From assembly GCA_963971285.1 (NCBI GenBank), contig OZ020246.1, positions 24,278,494 through 24,342,493 of the forward strand: 64,000 nucleotides of DNA, in the 5' to 3' direction. Within the stretch, counting starts at the first letter, position 1, and every line of letters begins with the position of its first letter. The position numbers and the translations under genes are program-made. Below, piece by piece: positions 54,557 to 64,000 of the stretch. Source of the DNA: Astropecten irregularis. Lineage: Eukaryota > Echinodermata > Asteroidea > Paxillosida > Astropectinidae. The notes under the pieces are model-generated. The model had not been told where the DNA came from, did not search any database, and saw only the letters and a program-made list of their open reading frames with translations.

Positions 54557-54919
54557 TTAAAGGTAGTATCATACGTTGGTAAGAAACCAAAACAGAAATG
54601 TTCACAGATTTACGTTTAACTTACAGGGTATGAAGATGGTGATGGTAGAAACATACCGTTAACATTTTCCCACCTGAAATGGTGTATTTATCCAGAAATG
54701 AGCAAAATAACGACCAAAAATATTTTTGATCTTTTAAAAGATCAAAAATAAAAGAGAAAAGACTTAAGAAACACTGCGGCCGTTTTTACTGTTTTCTCAA
54801 AAAGCGGGCACCGTATGGGACTGAAATTTTCACAGATGACTGTGACTGTATCTGTCTTAATATTTTTCCAATGAATCTGTATTTCTTTGACAAAAACCAA
54901 AGTATGATACTACTTTTAA
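54557..54919. mobile_element. TTAA-family MITE copy downstream of Maf
   Basis: TTAAAGGTAGTATCATACGTT ... CCAAAGTATGATACTACTTTTAA. The central palindrome is TTTTTGATCTTTTAAAAGATC. Full length; together with 50459-50778 it brackets the Maf gene. Confidence 0.82.
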
Positions 54920-56845
54920 ATAGAAATGGAGTGCTATTCCAACTTAAAAAACAAAAAAATGACATTCCACTTTTCTTTAGAGCAGCGAATTGAAGGTCTA
55001 AGAAATATGTGTAGAATTTTTATTTAGAAGTAAAAAGAGATAAAGAGTGGGGAGTTATTATGGAGTGATGATAATTGTGTAATATACTTACAGCGCTGCA
55101 AGATCCTATGTCTTTGGTTTAGTTTGATTAGATTGCCAAAAAAAAATATAGAGGGCGTATGTTTGTACCTTGACTTGACTTACAATCAAACACGTTAAAG
55201 TTTGACAACTTTATTGTAAATATAAGGTTAAACAGACATCGCAAGGTATTGTCGAACACAGTTTTCATGGGATTCTTCTTCAAACTGTAAACTGTAGATT
55301 TTCTTGTGTGTAGCTGTTTCTTTCGCCAAGGTAATTTTTTTCCATCATTATGACAAATTGCTTTATTGCTAATTTTATTGAGGAATAATGAAAAAGCACT
55401 GTTTCTTTTACACATATTTGAATCCTTCCAAATCAGACTTAGACCATTTTTATTCCCAGTTGGTTTATAGATGAAAATTGATATTATCAGTGTTATTATT
55501 ATTTTTTTGCTTATATTTTTTTTATTATATTTTTTTTATTATAAGGTGTTATTTTTGTTACATAAAAAAAAGTATGCATCATATAAAATTTACGAAATAT
55601 TCTTTTCAATAATGTGCTCTATTTAGGACGATAAAGAAAATGTTAATTAGGCCTATCGTATGGCCATGTAAAAGGCGATTTATGTTTGTTTTGACGAATG
55701 TGAAATTCTCCCTACTAAATTGTTGGTACTTTCAATTATGTTTGTACGTGTATGATAAAGATGGAAATGTTACTTTTATTAGTTTTTGGCCGTGTGGTTA
55801 AAATCACACAGAATGGTACAAAACATATGGCCTTTATGAAACCAGGCTTGAGGCTAGGCTTGGGATTTATTATGTTATACCGCCACTTTGTGTCCTAAAT
55901 GAAATGAAGAGCTTGAGATAAATTGCCTTCGTCATGTGGCCCAATATCTTCGTTTAGTTTTGTGGGCCTCTAATTAGCTAATGGCGGTAGCGAAATAAGT
56001 ACCAAGCCTAGCCTCAAGCCAGGTTTCGTTAAGGCCCCTAAGCATATTATGACATGGTTTTTTCCTATGTAAAAGTCAGATTCTGTATCCAAGAGTAGTT
56101 TGTCTTCAAAGAACAAAACATATATTTTCAAAAGTTCCCCAACCCAACCACCCTCCTTTAAAGAAAAACATAGACTCGAGAAATGAGACGACCCGTGCAG
56201 ACCTTGCAGGGGAGTCAAAGTGTCATGACGTCATAGTCTGTACCTCATATTCTACGTGAACTCAAAACAAGTTTCTGTCTGGTTTCGGGCCACAAATTGG
56301 TGAACTTAATTGTGCTAACTATAGGGTGTATGTAGTGTGACCCATAGAGCTATATTAAAATTACTATGTATCTCTATGGGTGTGACTGACTTGTACATTT
56401 CCATCTTGGCTTAAAGCAATTCCATCATTATGATAGTGTGTAACGAAATTTTATTAGAGTAGCTATATAGTAGAAGTATATGTTATCTCCGTATAAAGTG
56501 AACGACTATAATTCATTTTACTTTGAAGTCTATTTCGTGTCGAAATTGTGTAAATTTAAGCATTTTTTTCAAAGAAAGGCCTTTGGAGCTTGTTATTGAG
56601 TCAGAAGTATGCTGCAAAGCTTGTTCTCTGCTTATAAAGCAATTTTATAGCTTCGGATTTTTGTGACGCAGATTTGTTGCATTGTTCTTGGAATCAGGAA
56701 AAAATAATAAACAATGTCTGCTGTTTTGTTTCGGGAGCATACAAATGTTCGTGGTGATGATGATGTTGATTTACTGTTATTGTTAAATTCTTGTTAAAAG
56801 GTATACCTTGATTACGAAATGATAAATCAGGTCCATTGCTCGCCA

Positions 56846-57089
56846 GGGGCCGATTTCATGGAGCTGTTATGCACACAAGAAAAATGCTTAGCACAAAATA
56901 TCTTGCTCAGTAACACAAACCACCATTACAAATTCCATTTGATTTTCATGGTAAGCGAACAACAGCCAAAAAACAATCACAAGCGATACACAACACATGG
57001 AAATTTGGTTGTTAATCCTGTTTTTATTAAGACAGACATTTCATGGTTAACAAATGTTTGTGCTTAGCAGGGCCGTGACATTGGTCCCA
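56846..57089. mobile_element. Foldback element, family B copy
   Basis: GGGGCCGATTTCATGGAGCTG / CTTAGCACAAAATATC on the left; TGTGCTTAGCAGGGCC / GTGACATTGGTCCC on the right. Confidence 0.75.
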
Positions 57090-57205
57090 GATGATCAACA
57101 AATTCGCTTGATAATTCCAATATTCCTTAGTTAAAATCCCTAGTCAGTAATTAATTCCGAATACACAAAGGGAATTTCACCAAACAAAAGCCATATATGC
57201 CATTG

Positions 57206-57405
57206 GAAAGTGAACAAAGAAAAATTGACTGGAGCAGGATTCGAACCGGCGACCTCCTGAATACCAAAACGGTATTCAGGAGGTCGCCGGTTCGAATACG
57301 GTCACCCGACCGGTTCGACTCCCGCACCAGTCAATTTTTCTTTGTTCACTTTTCAATGACTTAAAATTCATTCAGTTTCCCTTGTGGTTATTTGATGATT
57401 AAAAG
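57206..57405. mobile_element. Palindromic tRNA-like SINE (head-to-head halves)
   Basis: GTGAACAAAGAAAAATTGACT, then GATTCGAACCGGCGACCTCC and TGAATACC. After ~3 bases the reverse complement follows (GGTATTCAGGAGGTCGCCGG, TTCGAAT), continuing to AGTCAATTTTTCTTTGTTCAC. The 3' half of the tRNA-like head is thus present twice in inverted orientation and the A-box half is gone. The tail TTTCCCTTGTGGTTATTTGAT is as in the other copies. Confidence 0.82.
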
Positions 57406-58339
57406 CTATATACGGTTAGAAACAAGAACAATTTCACTGTCTGACGTCAGTGATAACTCCTTTGACGTCCGCAGTGTTTGCACAAAAAGAGAAAGACAAA
57501 AGAAAAAGAAAAACAAAGTAACAAATAAGCACAAACAACAAACACAACACCACACGCGATAATTCATGCTTGTTAGATGCTCAATAATCTTGGACGTGTT
57601 ACCGTCTTGTTGTTTCAAAGTTACCTCTCAAAAAAATGGTGGCGCCCTCGGAGCAAAAATAATTGTGGGCGTAACTGGCTGTTATGATGTGACGATTAAT
57701 TACATTTTGTGGGGAGTGTGACCCCTTTTGAACATTAAGTGTTTAGGATTACTTTCATGCATTTAAACTGTCTTCAAAGTCTCATGTGGAACCCCAAATG
57801 TTCCTAATTTATCTGTTCACTTGAGGCGTTAACAGGATTTGAGGTTTCGATTTAACCTTTGAATCCTTTTCATATTGAAAGTATTATCAGAACTGATATG
57901 CATGAAGATGTTACACAAATTATGTTATGCCACCCTTCCCTAATACTATACACAATGCTCACTGTATAAAGGCACAATATAGTCCCATACCCTGAATCTA
58001 GTCACAATCGAGCACACCTGGGCCTTGAGTTATAAATACATTTGATGTGTTTTTCGCTCGTGTTTTTCTGCCTCGTAATTTTAAGTCGTTTGCAAGATGC
58101 TGGACGGGCGAATTATTCCCTGAAGACTGCCAAAGAGATTCACAAGGCATACCCATATTCCCAGGTCCGTGGAACTAGGTCACTTCGTAATGACTTTTGA
58201 TTGGCAGTGACCCCTTCCTTTGACTATATCCCCCCCCCCCACCCTCCCCATACCCTACCCTCTAACTATCACCCCTCCAAATAAACTGAACCTGATATAA
58301 TAGCTTAAGCATATGTAGATATGCATGATGCTATTTACA

Positions 58340-58592
58340 GGGGCCAATTTCATAAAACTGTTAAGCACTAAAATTTGCTTAGCACAAAAATGTCTCGCCC
58401 AATATTTAACAAACCACCATTGATAATATTATTCCATTTGATATTCATGGTCAGCGAACAACAGCCAAAGAACAATCACAAGTGATACACAACATGTGGA
58501 CATTTGGTTGTTAAACCTGCTTTTATTAAGACAGAAATATCATGCTTAGCATTTTTTTGTATGTGCTTAATAGTTTTATGAAATTGGCCCCT
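58340..58592. mobile_element. Foldback element, family B copy (cleanest ends)
   Basis: GGGGCCAATTTCATAAAACTG / TTAAGCACTAAAATTTGC on the left is inverted to GTGCTTAATAGTTTTATGAAA / TTGGCCCC on the right. Interior ATTTGATATTCATGGTCAGC and GAACAACAGCCAAAGAACAA. Confidence 0.8.
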
Positions 58593-58937
58593 GGTAGCAT
58601 TCAAACATTCTAACATACCCCTAATGCCATCCTACTGATCGCAAAACCTTCTGTAATATCGGAAGATGTAAATTATCGCAATGCGCTGGCCGATCTTACC
58701 AGATTATGATCGGAAGACTTTGAATGTCACCTCAGATTATAAGGGCATAGGAGTATTTTGATCATTTTATTCAATTCACTGCATGGCTATCATTCGTGCA
58801 GTAACAAACCGGTGGTTTTCCCTTTAACGATGGCCGCCTCCATCTGGACCAGACGCCTAAAAGCCTTGCAAATGGTATTATGGCCTATGTAGTGCGAATG
58901 TGCGATGGTCCGATGCTATGGTATTCTCCGTATGGAC

Positions 58938-59007
58938 CAGCAGCCGATTTCAAAAAGCTTGGCGTAACTTGTGCCATGACGTGAAGTTTCGTGAAATCAG
59001 CTGCTGC
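58938..59007. repeat. Short foldback with GATTTCA ends
   Basis: GCAGCCGATTTCAAAAAGC...CGTAACTTGTGCC is inverted to TGACGTGAAG...GTGAAATCAGCTGCTGC. A minimal, about 70-bp member of the group with GATTTCA termini. Confidence 0.5.
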
Positions 59008-59149
59008 ATAATTATATCAATGCAATGGACCCACCAATGGCAGCCTCCATCTGGACCAAGTTAAAGGCCCAATAATGAAGAAAAAAGGTTTAATCAACAA
59101 AGGTTGGCCGCATAGATTGACAAGCACTAGTCCCAAGTTATTGCTGCCT

Positions 59150-59482
59150 CTTAATTGAATTTGCAGAGTTTGGGACGCAAGAAAAAAATGTCTTTGAGGT
59201 CGACGGGGCCAAAGATCGGCCGAAGTTGGGCACCACTCTCCCCATGCAGTCGCCCAACTGGGTCATTAGGCGAGGAAACGAAATACAAGGCCAAGGGCCA
59301 GTCACCAAACCTGGCTAAGTTCATCGGGATCCAGAGCCATGGAGGAGGATATTTGCAGGCTAAATCTGGCCGGCCGATCGGCGGGCCTCACTGGGGAGGT
59401 GACTGGTGCATTCAGGGGTCAGGATTCAGGAACAAGACACCCCACCAGTGGGTTACACCACTAAACAGCTGGGGCAGATGTA
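59150..59482 (+). other. Unidentified possible coding segment
   Basis: A GC-richer block lies between AT-rich DNA and a TTAA MITE. After a plausible acceptor (TTAATTGAATTTGCAG at 59165) two plus frames are open. One runs about 100 codons to the MITE (SLGRKKKMSLRSTGPKIG ..., later GGPHWGGDWCIQGSGF). The other runs about 50 codons to a stop at 59320 (KNVFEVDGAKDRPKLGTTL). I recognise neither. It could be an exon of an unknown gene or old unique sequence. No donor or partner exon was found. Confidence 0.2.
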
Positions 59483-59804
59483 TTAAAGGTATCATTTCAT
59501 ACTTTGGTTTTTGTCAAAGAAATGCAGATTCATGAGCAGAAATATCAAGAAAGATGTGCCCACTTTTTGAGAAAACGGTGGAAATGCTCACGGTATTTAA
59601 ACAAAAGGAGTTTTGATCTTCCGAAGATCAATTGTTTTTGGACAATATTGGTTTTTACTCTTTTCTGGATGAATACAGCATATCAGGCAGAAACATTTTA
59701 ACGGTATGTTTCTACCATCGCCATCTTCATACCCTGTAAGATGATAGATAAATCTGTGGAGATTTCTGTGTCGATATGCTACCAAAGTATGATACTACCT
59801 TTAA
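59483..59804. mobile_element. TTAA-family MITE, subfamily 1, copy
   Basis: TTAAAGGTATCATTTCATACTT ... CCAAAGTATGATACTACCTTTAA. Central GATCTTCCGAAGATC palindrome. In opposite orientation to 38200-38533. Confidence 0.78.
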
Positions 59805-60173
59805 CATCAGGCCAGGCACGGGCACGGCGTTCAGGATACACGGACTGGTTTTAGGGGTATAGGCATAATATCCTTGTTATAAATCATTTCAGATATGAAG
59901 CGGTGAAATGGAGGGCCCGAAAGGACTGAACTCCACAATGATCGGAACATCAAGTCTCTGCAACAGCTCAGATATTGTTTATATCCTTCGAATGGACCAG
60001 ACCTACACTTGTGAAGGGAAACAGTGAGGGTGATAAATATACAGACATAGCATGGACTGTTTTATGTTCATTCAATGTCAGCGAGGTAGTAAAATAGTCC
60101 AAAAAGAGAGACACTATATATTTAACCATAATGATCTAAGGACAAAGAGCAATATGCAATTGTCACTTCAATC

Positions 60174-60376
60174 CAGGCGCGGTTCTACGGGAGGCTGGGG
60201 GACAATTTTGTCTATCCCCTAAAAATAATGCAATTGGAAAAAATGGAAAATAAGCGAGTGTTAGAAGAAGGGTCTAGCCCCCAATTGGGTCTTCTAGCCC
60301 CCACCCCCCCCCAAAAAAAAAATTGGCTCTTCCAAGTTCTAGCCACCCAAAGTATTGGCTCAAGAACCGCGCCTGC
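60174..60376. mobile_element. Repeat family H copy 2
   Basis: CCAGGCGCGGTTCTACGGG at the left is inverted to CAAGAACCGCGCCTG at the right, with GGGTCTAGCCCCCAATTGGG and TCTTCTAGCCCCC inside. Same family as 12038-12350. Confidence 0.7.
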
Positions 60377-60606
60377 TTCAACCCTTGCAGTACCTAGCTT
60401 CCACACCAACTCAAGTCCATGAGTTTGGGTGTCAGTGAATTTGTAAACTGCACATTGAAGATCCTGCCTATCTTTGCCAAATTGCTAGTGGGAGCACTGG
60501 GGCCTATGATGATTTAGGGGGTGGGGCTTACGGTTCCCTCGACCAAACCCTCGCTATGCTTTCTGTCAGCCATTTCTAAAAGTAACACATTTCAAAATAC
60601 ATGTAG

Positions 60607-60665
60607 AGTATTTTGGCTGCGGTTTGGAAGTTAATGTACTTTTTAAAAGAAGACGGAGCCTCAAG
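60607..60665. repeat. Family A fragment
   Basis: GTATTTTGGCTGCGGTTTGGA AGTTAATG then AGACGGAGCC: one internal piece of the family A element without ends. Confidence 0.45.
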
Positions 60666-61169
60666 GAGACGAATACGGAACACCGAGCCCAAGCCAAAAG
60701 CAGGAGTAGGGAAGGCCGTGGGCATGGTTATAAGCCAACACCCCTCATGGTCTTTTACGTAGTTGACCTACATAATCATATTTTCTCTCTCTTTTTTAAA
60801 TTTTCAAACTCGGTCACTCGGTGAACTCAAACAGAATCTCGGAATAGCAAGTTAGAAACTTGCTCAGTCATTCAACAGTCAGACACCACTGTGAGCTAAA
60901 ATGGGGGATGTTTCGGGATTTTATTCGGTTCATTTAGTGACCTATATTTTAAAATAATTTTTCTTCAATCCACACGTGGCCTAAACACGTTTTCCATCAT
61001 CGCTTCGATTACCCTCTATAGCCTCCAACTAAGGATTTCCACTGGGATTCGATATACAACGGCCACATTGAATGCGTACCATTCACGTGGATGCGCCTTG
61101 AAATAAGTCTCGTAGTTACTTTAAGGACATGACGTCACTATATTGGGGAAGGGCGCCCGCAGCAATTAA

Positions 61170-61410
61170 GGGCGTTTTCGAAACGGAGGCTCAGGCTCCG
61201 TTTCAGGCTCCGGCTCCATTTCGTGAATCCATTCCAAAACAACGGGCATCAAAATAGAGACTTTTGGCTGCGGTTCTGAAGTAGATTCTTTGGTTTGAAA
61301 AGGAAAACAGAGTTTGAGCTTCAATGAAAAGCCACAACCTATATTTTCAGCATATGGATGTCAGAGCTGGAGCCTGAGCCTGAGCCTAAGCCTCCGTTTC
61401 GAAAACGCCC
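61170..61410. mobile_element. Family A foldback, copy 7 (TAA flanks)
   Basis: GGGCGTTTTCGAAACGGAGG is inverted to CCTCCGTTTCGAAAACGCCC, flanked by TAA on both sides. The interior includes TTTTGGCTGCGGTTCTGAAG and CCACAACCTATATTTTCAG. Best evidence in the window that this family may duplicate TAA. Confidence 0.82.
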
Positions 61411-61426
61411 TAAGAGGTTAGAAGCT

Positions 61427-61523
61427 AGTCTGGTTCCCTGCCCAAAGATTCCCTGACGACTCTTATCAAAAATCCTAGAACTGACTGAGAATAGTCGGAG
61501 ATTCTTGGTCTGGGAACCAGACT
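61427..61523. repeat. Imperfect hairpin, AGTCTGGTTCCC ends
   Basis: AGTCTGGTTCCCTGCCCAAAG is inverted to CTTGGTCTGGGAACCAGACT. Arms of about 28 bases and about 40 bases between. Adjacent to family A copy 7. Confidence 0.65.
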
Positions 61524-61945
61524 ATAGTTGAAAGCTGGCATCCCTGATTGGTCTATCCAGTGCGACTGCGTGTACTGCTTTAAAGATGGCGGCCTGGTGA
61601 CGTCAATTCTTGATATCTATATGTTTGAGCAAAAGTTTTGGCAGATGACTCTCAATTAACAACCCTCATATAAACAAATTTACACAGCAAATTTGTCCAC
61701 TGATATTGTTAAGTATAATACCCCATTCCAAATAATGTGATTTTAAGCAACATCGAAGATAAAATGGCGCCACCAAGACAGACAAACAGACGTGATTCTA
61801 CGATTCTACACTATCCTTGTAGTTATGCATCAGAGGTCAAAATTAGTTGAACACTGGACCCAACTTGTACCCCTCCTGGGAATAGGTCTATTTTGTTGTT
61901 AATCCCCCTCAAATGCAAACTTCTGCGTCTTGGAACATTGACAAA

Positions 61946-62294
61946 AATGTGTCACCTGAAGCATGTAATAGGCCTGCATGTTAACATGTGTCTGAAGCAC
62001 GTTATAGGCCTACATGTTAATTTGTGTCACCTGAAGCATGTTACATGGTAAAATGTGTCACCTTAAGCATAATATGTTTATGTGTAACCTGAAGCATGTT
62101 ATACATGTTTATGTGTAACCTGAAGCATGTTATACATGTTTATGTGTCACCTGAAGCATATGTTATACATGTTTATGTGTCACCTGAAGCATGTTATACA
62201 TGTTTATGTGTCACCTGAAGCATGTTATACATGTTTATGTGTCACCTGAAGCATGTTACAAGTCATGTTAAAATGTGTCACCTGAAGCATGTTA
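61946..62294. repeat. 31-bp tandem array, about 11 copies
   Basis: The unit is approximately GTGTCACCTGAAGCATGTTA plus TACATGTTTAT. Central copies are nearly identical, outer copies degraded or shortened. Confidence 0.9.
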
Positions 62295-62973
62295 CCTCAG
62301 AAATTTCACTTATAACGAATCCTTTTACAACTTATACAGTGACGCAGTTTCCAACCTAAATTGAAGAACATGCTTTACGAATCTCTGTACGTGCTTTGCG
62401 TAGGTCATACGGTGATGAAAAGGCCGCACCGCCAAACGGTGAACCCCTCATACATTTACACACTTTACGCCACATTTTCTACCCTGATATAATAATACAT
62501 GGGCAGCTGCCATGATTTGAGTCTAGCGTCTGCATGTGTTTCACACGTGCTGTAACTGTACCGTCAAATCACATTCAGGTTTGCAACACACCAATACCAC
62601 CCAAGTCTACACACGGCATATAATTTATGTTATACATAAATCTTTATGAAAATGAATTTCAATACAAAACGAAATGCCACACAAGTTACCAATTACCTAA
62701 AAACAAACACTTCATTGGTACAACCGGGTAAGCTTTGCTTGCCTCAAAGAGTCACTTCAAGTCGAAGGAATTGTTAATGTTATCATGTGGTCGCGAACCA
62801 TTTTTTAATAGTTTCATGTTCGGAATATGATATCTTGCTCGAATTATTTCCTAGATCACAAAGAATGCGATATTCTGTGCCATATAATGGAATGCCGACC
62901 AAAATCGCACAACAAAAGAAGAAAATATAGTTTCTTGTCAAAATATGTATTATTACAACAACAATCATAATAT

Positions 62974-63284
62974 TGAAGGTAATATCATACTTTGGTTCTT
63001 GTCAAAGAAATGCAGATTCATGGGCAACAAAAAATCAAGACAGATACAGTAACAGTCATCTGTGAAAATGTCAGTCCCATACGTTGCCCACTTTTTGAGA
63101 AAACAGTGAAAAACAGCCACAGTATTAAAAAAAATCCTTTGTTCACCGTTGTTTTTTATCTTTAAAAGATCGAAATTGCTTTTTGGTCATTGGATTTACT
63201 CTTTACTGGATAAATACAGCATTTCAGGCAGAAGATCAGGCAGGTAAATCTGTGAAGATTTCTGTTTCGGTATGTTACCAATGA
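62974..63284. mobile_element. TTAA-family MITE, degraded ends
   Basis: TTGAAGGTAATATCATACTTT, CAGTCCCATACGTTGCCC, TTTATCTTTAAAAGATCGAAA and TTCTGTTTCGGTATGTTACC follow the family order; the right end is decayed. Confidence 0.68.
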
Positions 63285-63789
63285 TAATAAAAGATACATT
63301 GCATTTTGTGCAAAAAGGTCATCCCCAGAAAAATAATTACTGAGTCGACAAAAATTATACAAGAAAAAAATTCGAAGGTTTATAGCACTATACATAATGG
63401 CATGATTCACACCTAAAAATGTCCAGTGAAAATTACAAAATAACTGTGCTTGTTTACAGCTTGTGTAATTATGCAAATGAGCCAAGCACGAGTTGAATTC
63501 GTGATGTTTTCTTTCACAGTCGCACCAGCTGTTACCAACCATTTTGTTCCAGGCAAAACGGATGTCAATATTTGCATCAACGTGCTTGCACACACATGCT
63601 AAAAAAGGGGTTTTCCGAGTTAACTGCAATTTTTGTATGAATTTGTATGTGCATTATACAGAGTAGGCCTACATGCGAATTTATACAATATTACAAATAT
63701 GGGATGGGAAATTACAGTTATTTATTAGTAATCATCAAATTCCTAACTTGCAATGTGAAGGAAAGATCTGTATGTCCACCAACATCTGG

Positions 63790-64000
63790 GAATAGTCAGG
63801 TTGAGGTAGCGGTTCTTTCCTCGCCTTTCACCTCTGTGGACCGGGTTCAAGTCCGGCTCGGTACACAAGTGGATTGGGTTTTCAGTCCCTACCTGATTCT
63901 CTGGGTTTTACCCAGAATATTACTCTGGGGTTTTCCTACCACCTTCAAAACTTCTTCGAATCCCACCTGAGCTAGCATGTGATTTTTTTCTCACGTGCTC
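63790..64000 (+). mobile_element. Second tRNA-derived SINE family (runs off the window)
   Basis: GTTGAGGTAGCGGTTC (weak A-box) and GGTTCAAGTCC (B-box, 63844-63854) have tRNA spacing. They are followed by a body with GTGGATTGGGTTTTCAGTCCC, TCTCTGGGTTTTACCC and CTCTGGGGTTTTCCTACCAC. The CTGGGTTTT...GGGGTTTTCCTNCCAC order resembles, from memory, the conserved central domain of some widespread metazoan SINEs (Nin-type). That assignment is tentative. Confidence 0.6.

Larger units (their letters stand above)
54920..64000. other. Downstream intergenic region
   Basis: Mostly AT-rich non-coding sequence. 54920-56840 and 57400-58330 hold T/A-rich tracts and nothing I can name (55490-55560 is almost pure A/T; 58230-58250 is a C run). 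The listed MITEs, SINEs and the 31-bp array fill much of the rest. The only unusual coding-like segment is at 59150-59480. Confidence 0.5.

Noticed and set aside
63162-63629. 155-codon minus-strand frame
   Set aside because: Its C-terminal part is a TTAA-family MITE and the rest shows no domain.
1-64000. CRISPR arrays, operons, ribosome-binding sites, prophage or viral genes
   Set aside because: The DNA is eukaryotic; the tandem arrays have contiguous units without unique spacers, and no viral or bacterial genes were recognised.

Overview
This window is animal nuclear DNA. It has split genes with GT-AG introns, TATA/CCAAT/CRE-type promoter elements, an intronless large-Maf gene, tRNA-derived SINEs, and a very high density of short inverted-repeat (MITE-like) elements. 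The gene content and repeat style fit a marine invertebrate deuterostome, most likely an echinoderm. I cannot place it to species. No transposase, reverse transcriptase or viral gene was recognised, so every mobile element listed is non-autonomous.

Layout. (1) At the left edge, on the minus strand, lies the 5' coding exon (1856-3199, 448 codons) of a neutral sphingomyelinase 2 (SMPD3-like) gene; its catalytic C-terminal exons are beyond the left edge. (2) 3200-17436 is intergenic or 5'-flanking DNA filled with foldback elements and simple repeats. (3) From 17437 to 38970, on the plus strand, is a complete gene for a five-CCCH zinc-finger protein of the ZC3H3 family. I reconstruct 11 coding exons whose phases all join, giving 3228 nt (1075 residues plus stop). 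The 10.7-kb last intron is full of repeats and leads to a 14-codon final exon that carries the conserved C-terminus. (4) 38971-51104 is intergenic and repeat-rich, starting with a striking 10-bp-period array. (5) At 51655-52668 is an intronless large Maf bZIP transcription factor with a recognisable core promoter about 500 bp upstream of its ATG. (6) 52669-64000 is the Maf 3' flank: AT-rich probable 3'UTR, more MITEs, a palindromic tRNA-like SINE, a 31-bp tandem array, and one unidentified possible exon near 59.2-59.5 kb.

The genes have no obvious shared pathway: membrane sphingolipid hydrolysis, nuclear poly(A) RNA processing/export/decay, and bZIP transcriptional control. Their arrangement is nevertheless informative. 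ZC3H3 followed by a large Maf in the same orientation matches, from memory, human ZC3H3-MAFA on 8q24.3, so this looks like an ancient deuterostome microsynteny block.

The repeat landscape is the other main content. At least ten foldback families are present, several sharing the same terminal motif (GGGGCC-N-ATTTCA) around unrelated interiors. There is also a TTAA-bounded family, an 854-bp long-TIR element with a clean 9-bp target-site duplication, and a tRNA-derived SINE whose tRNA-like core is itself flanked by inverted repeats.
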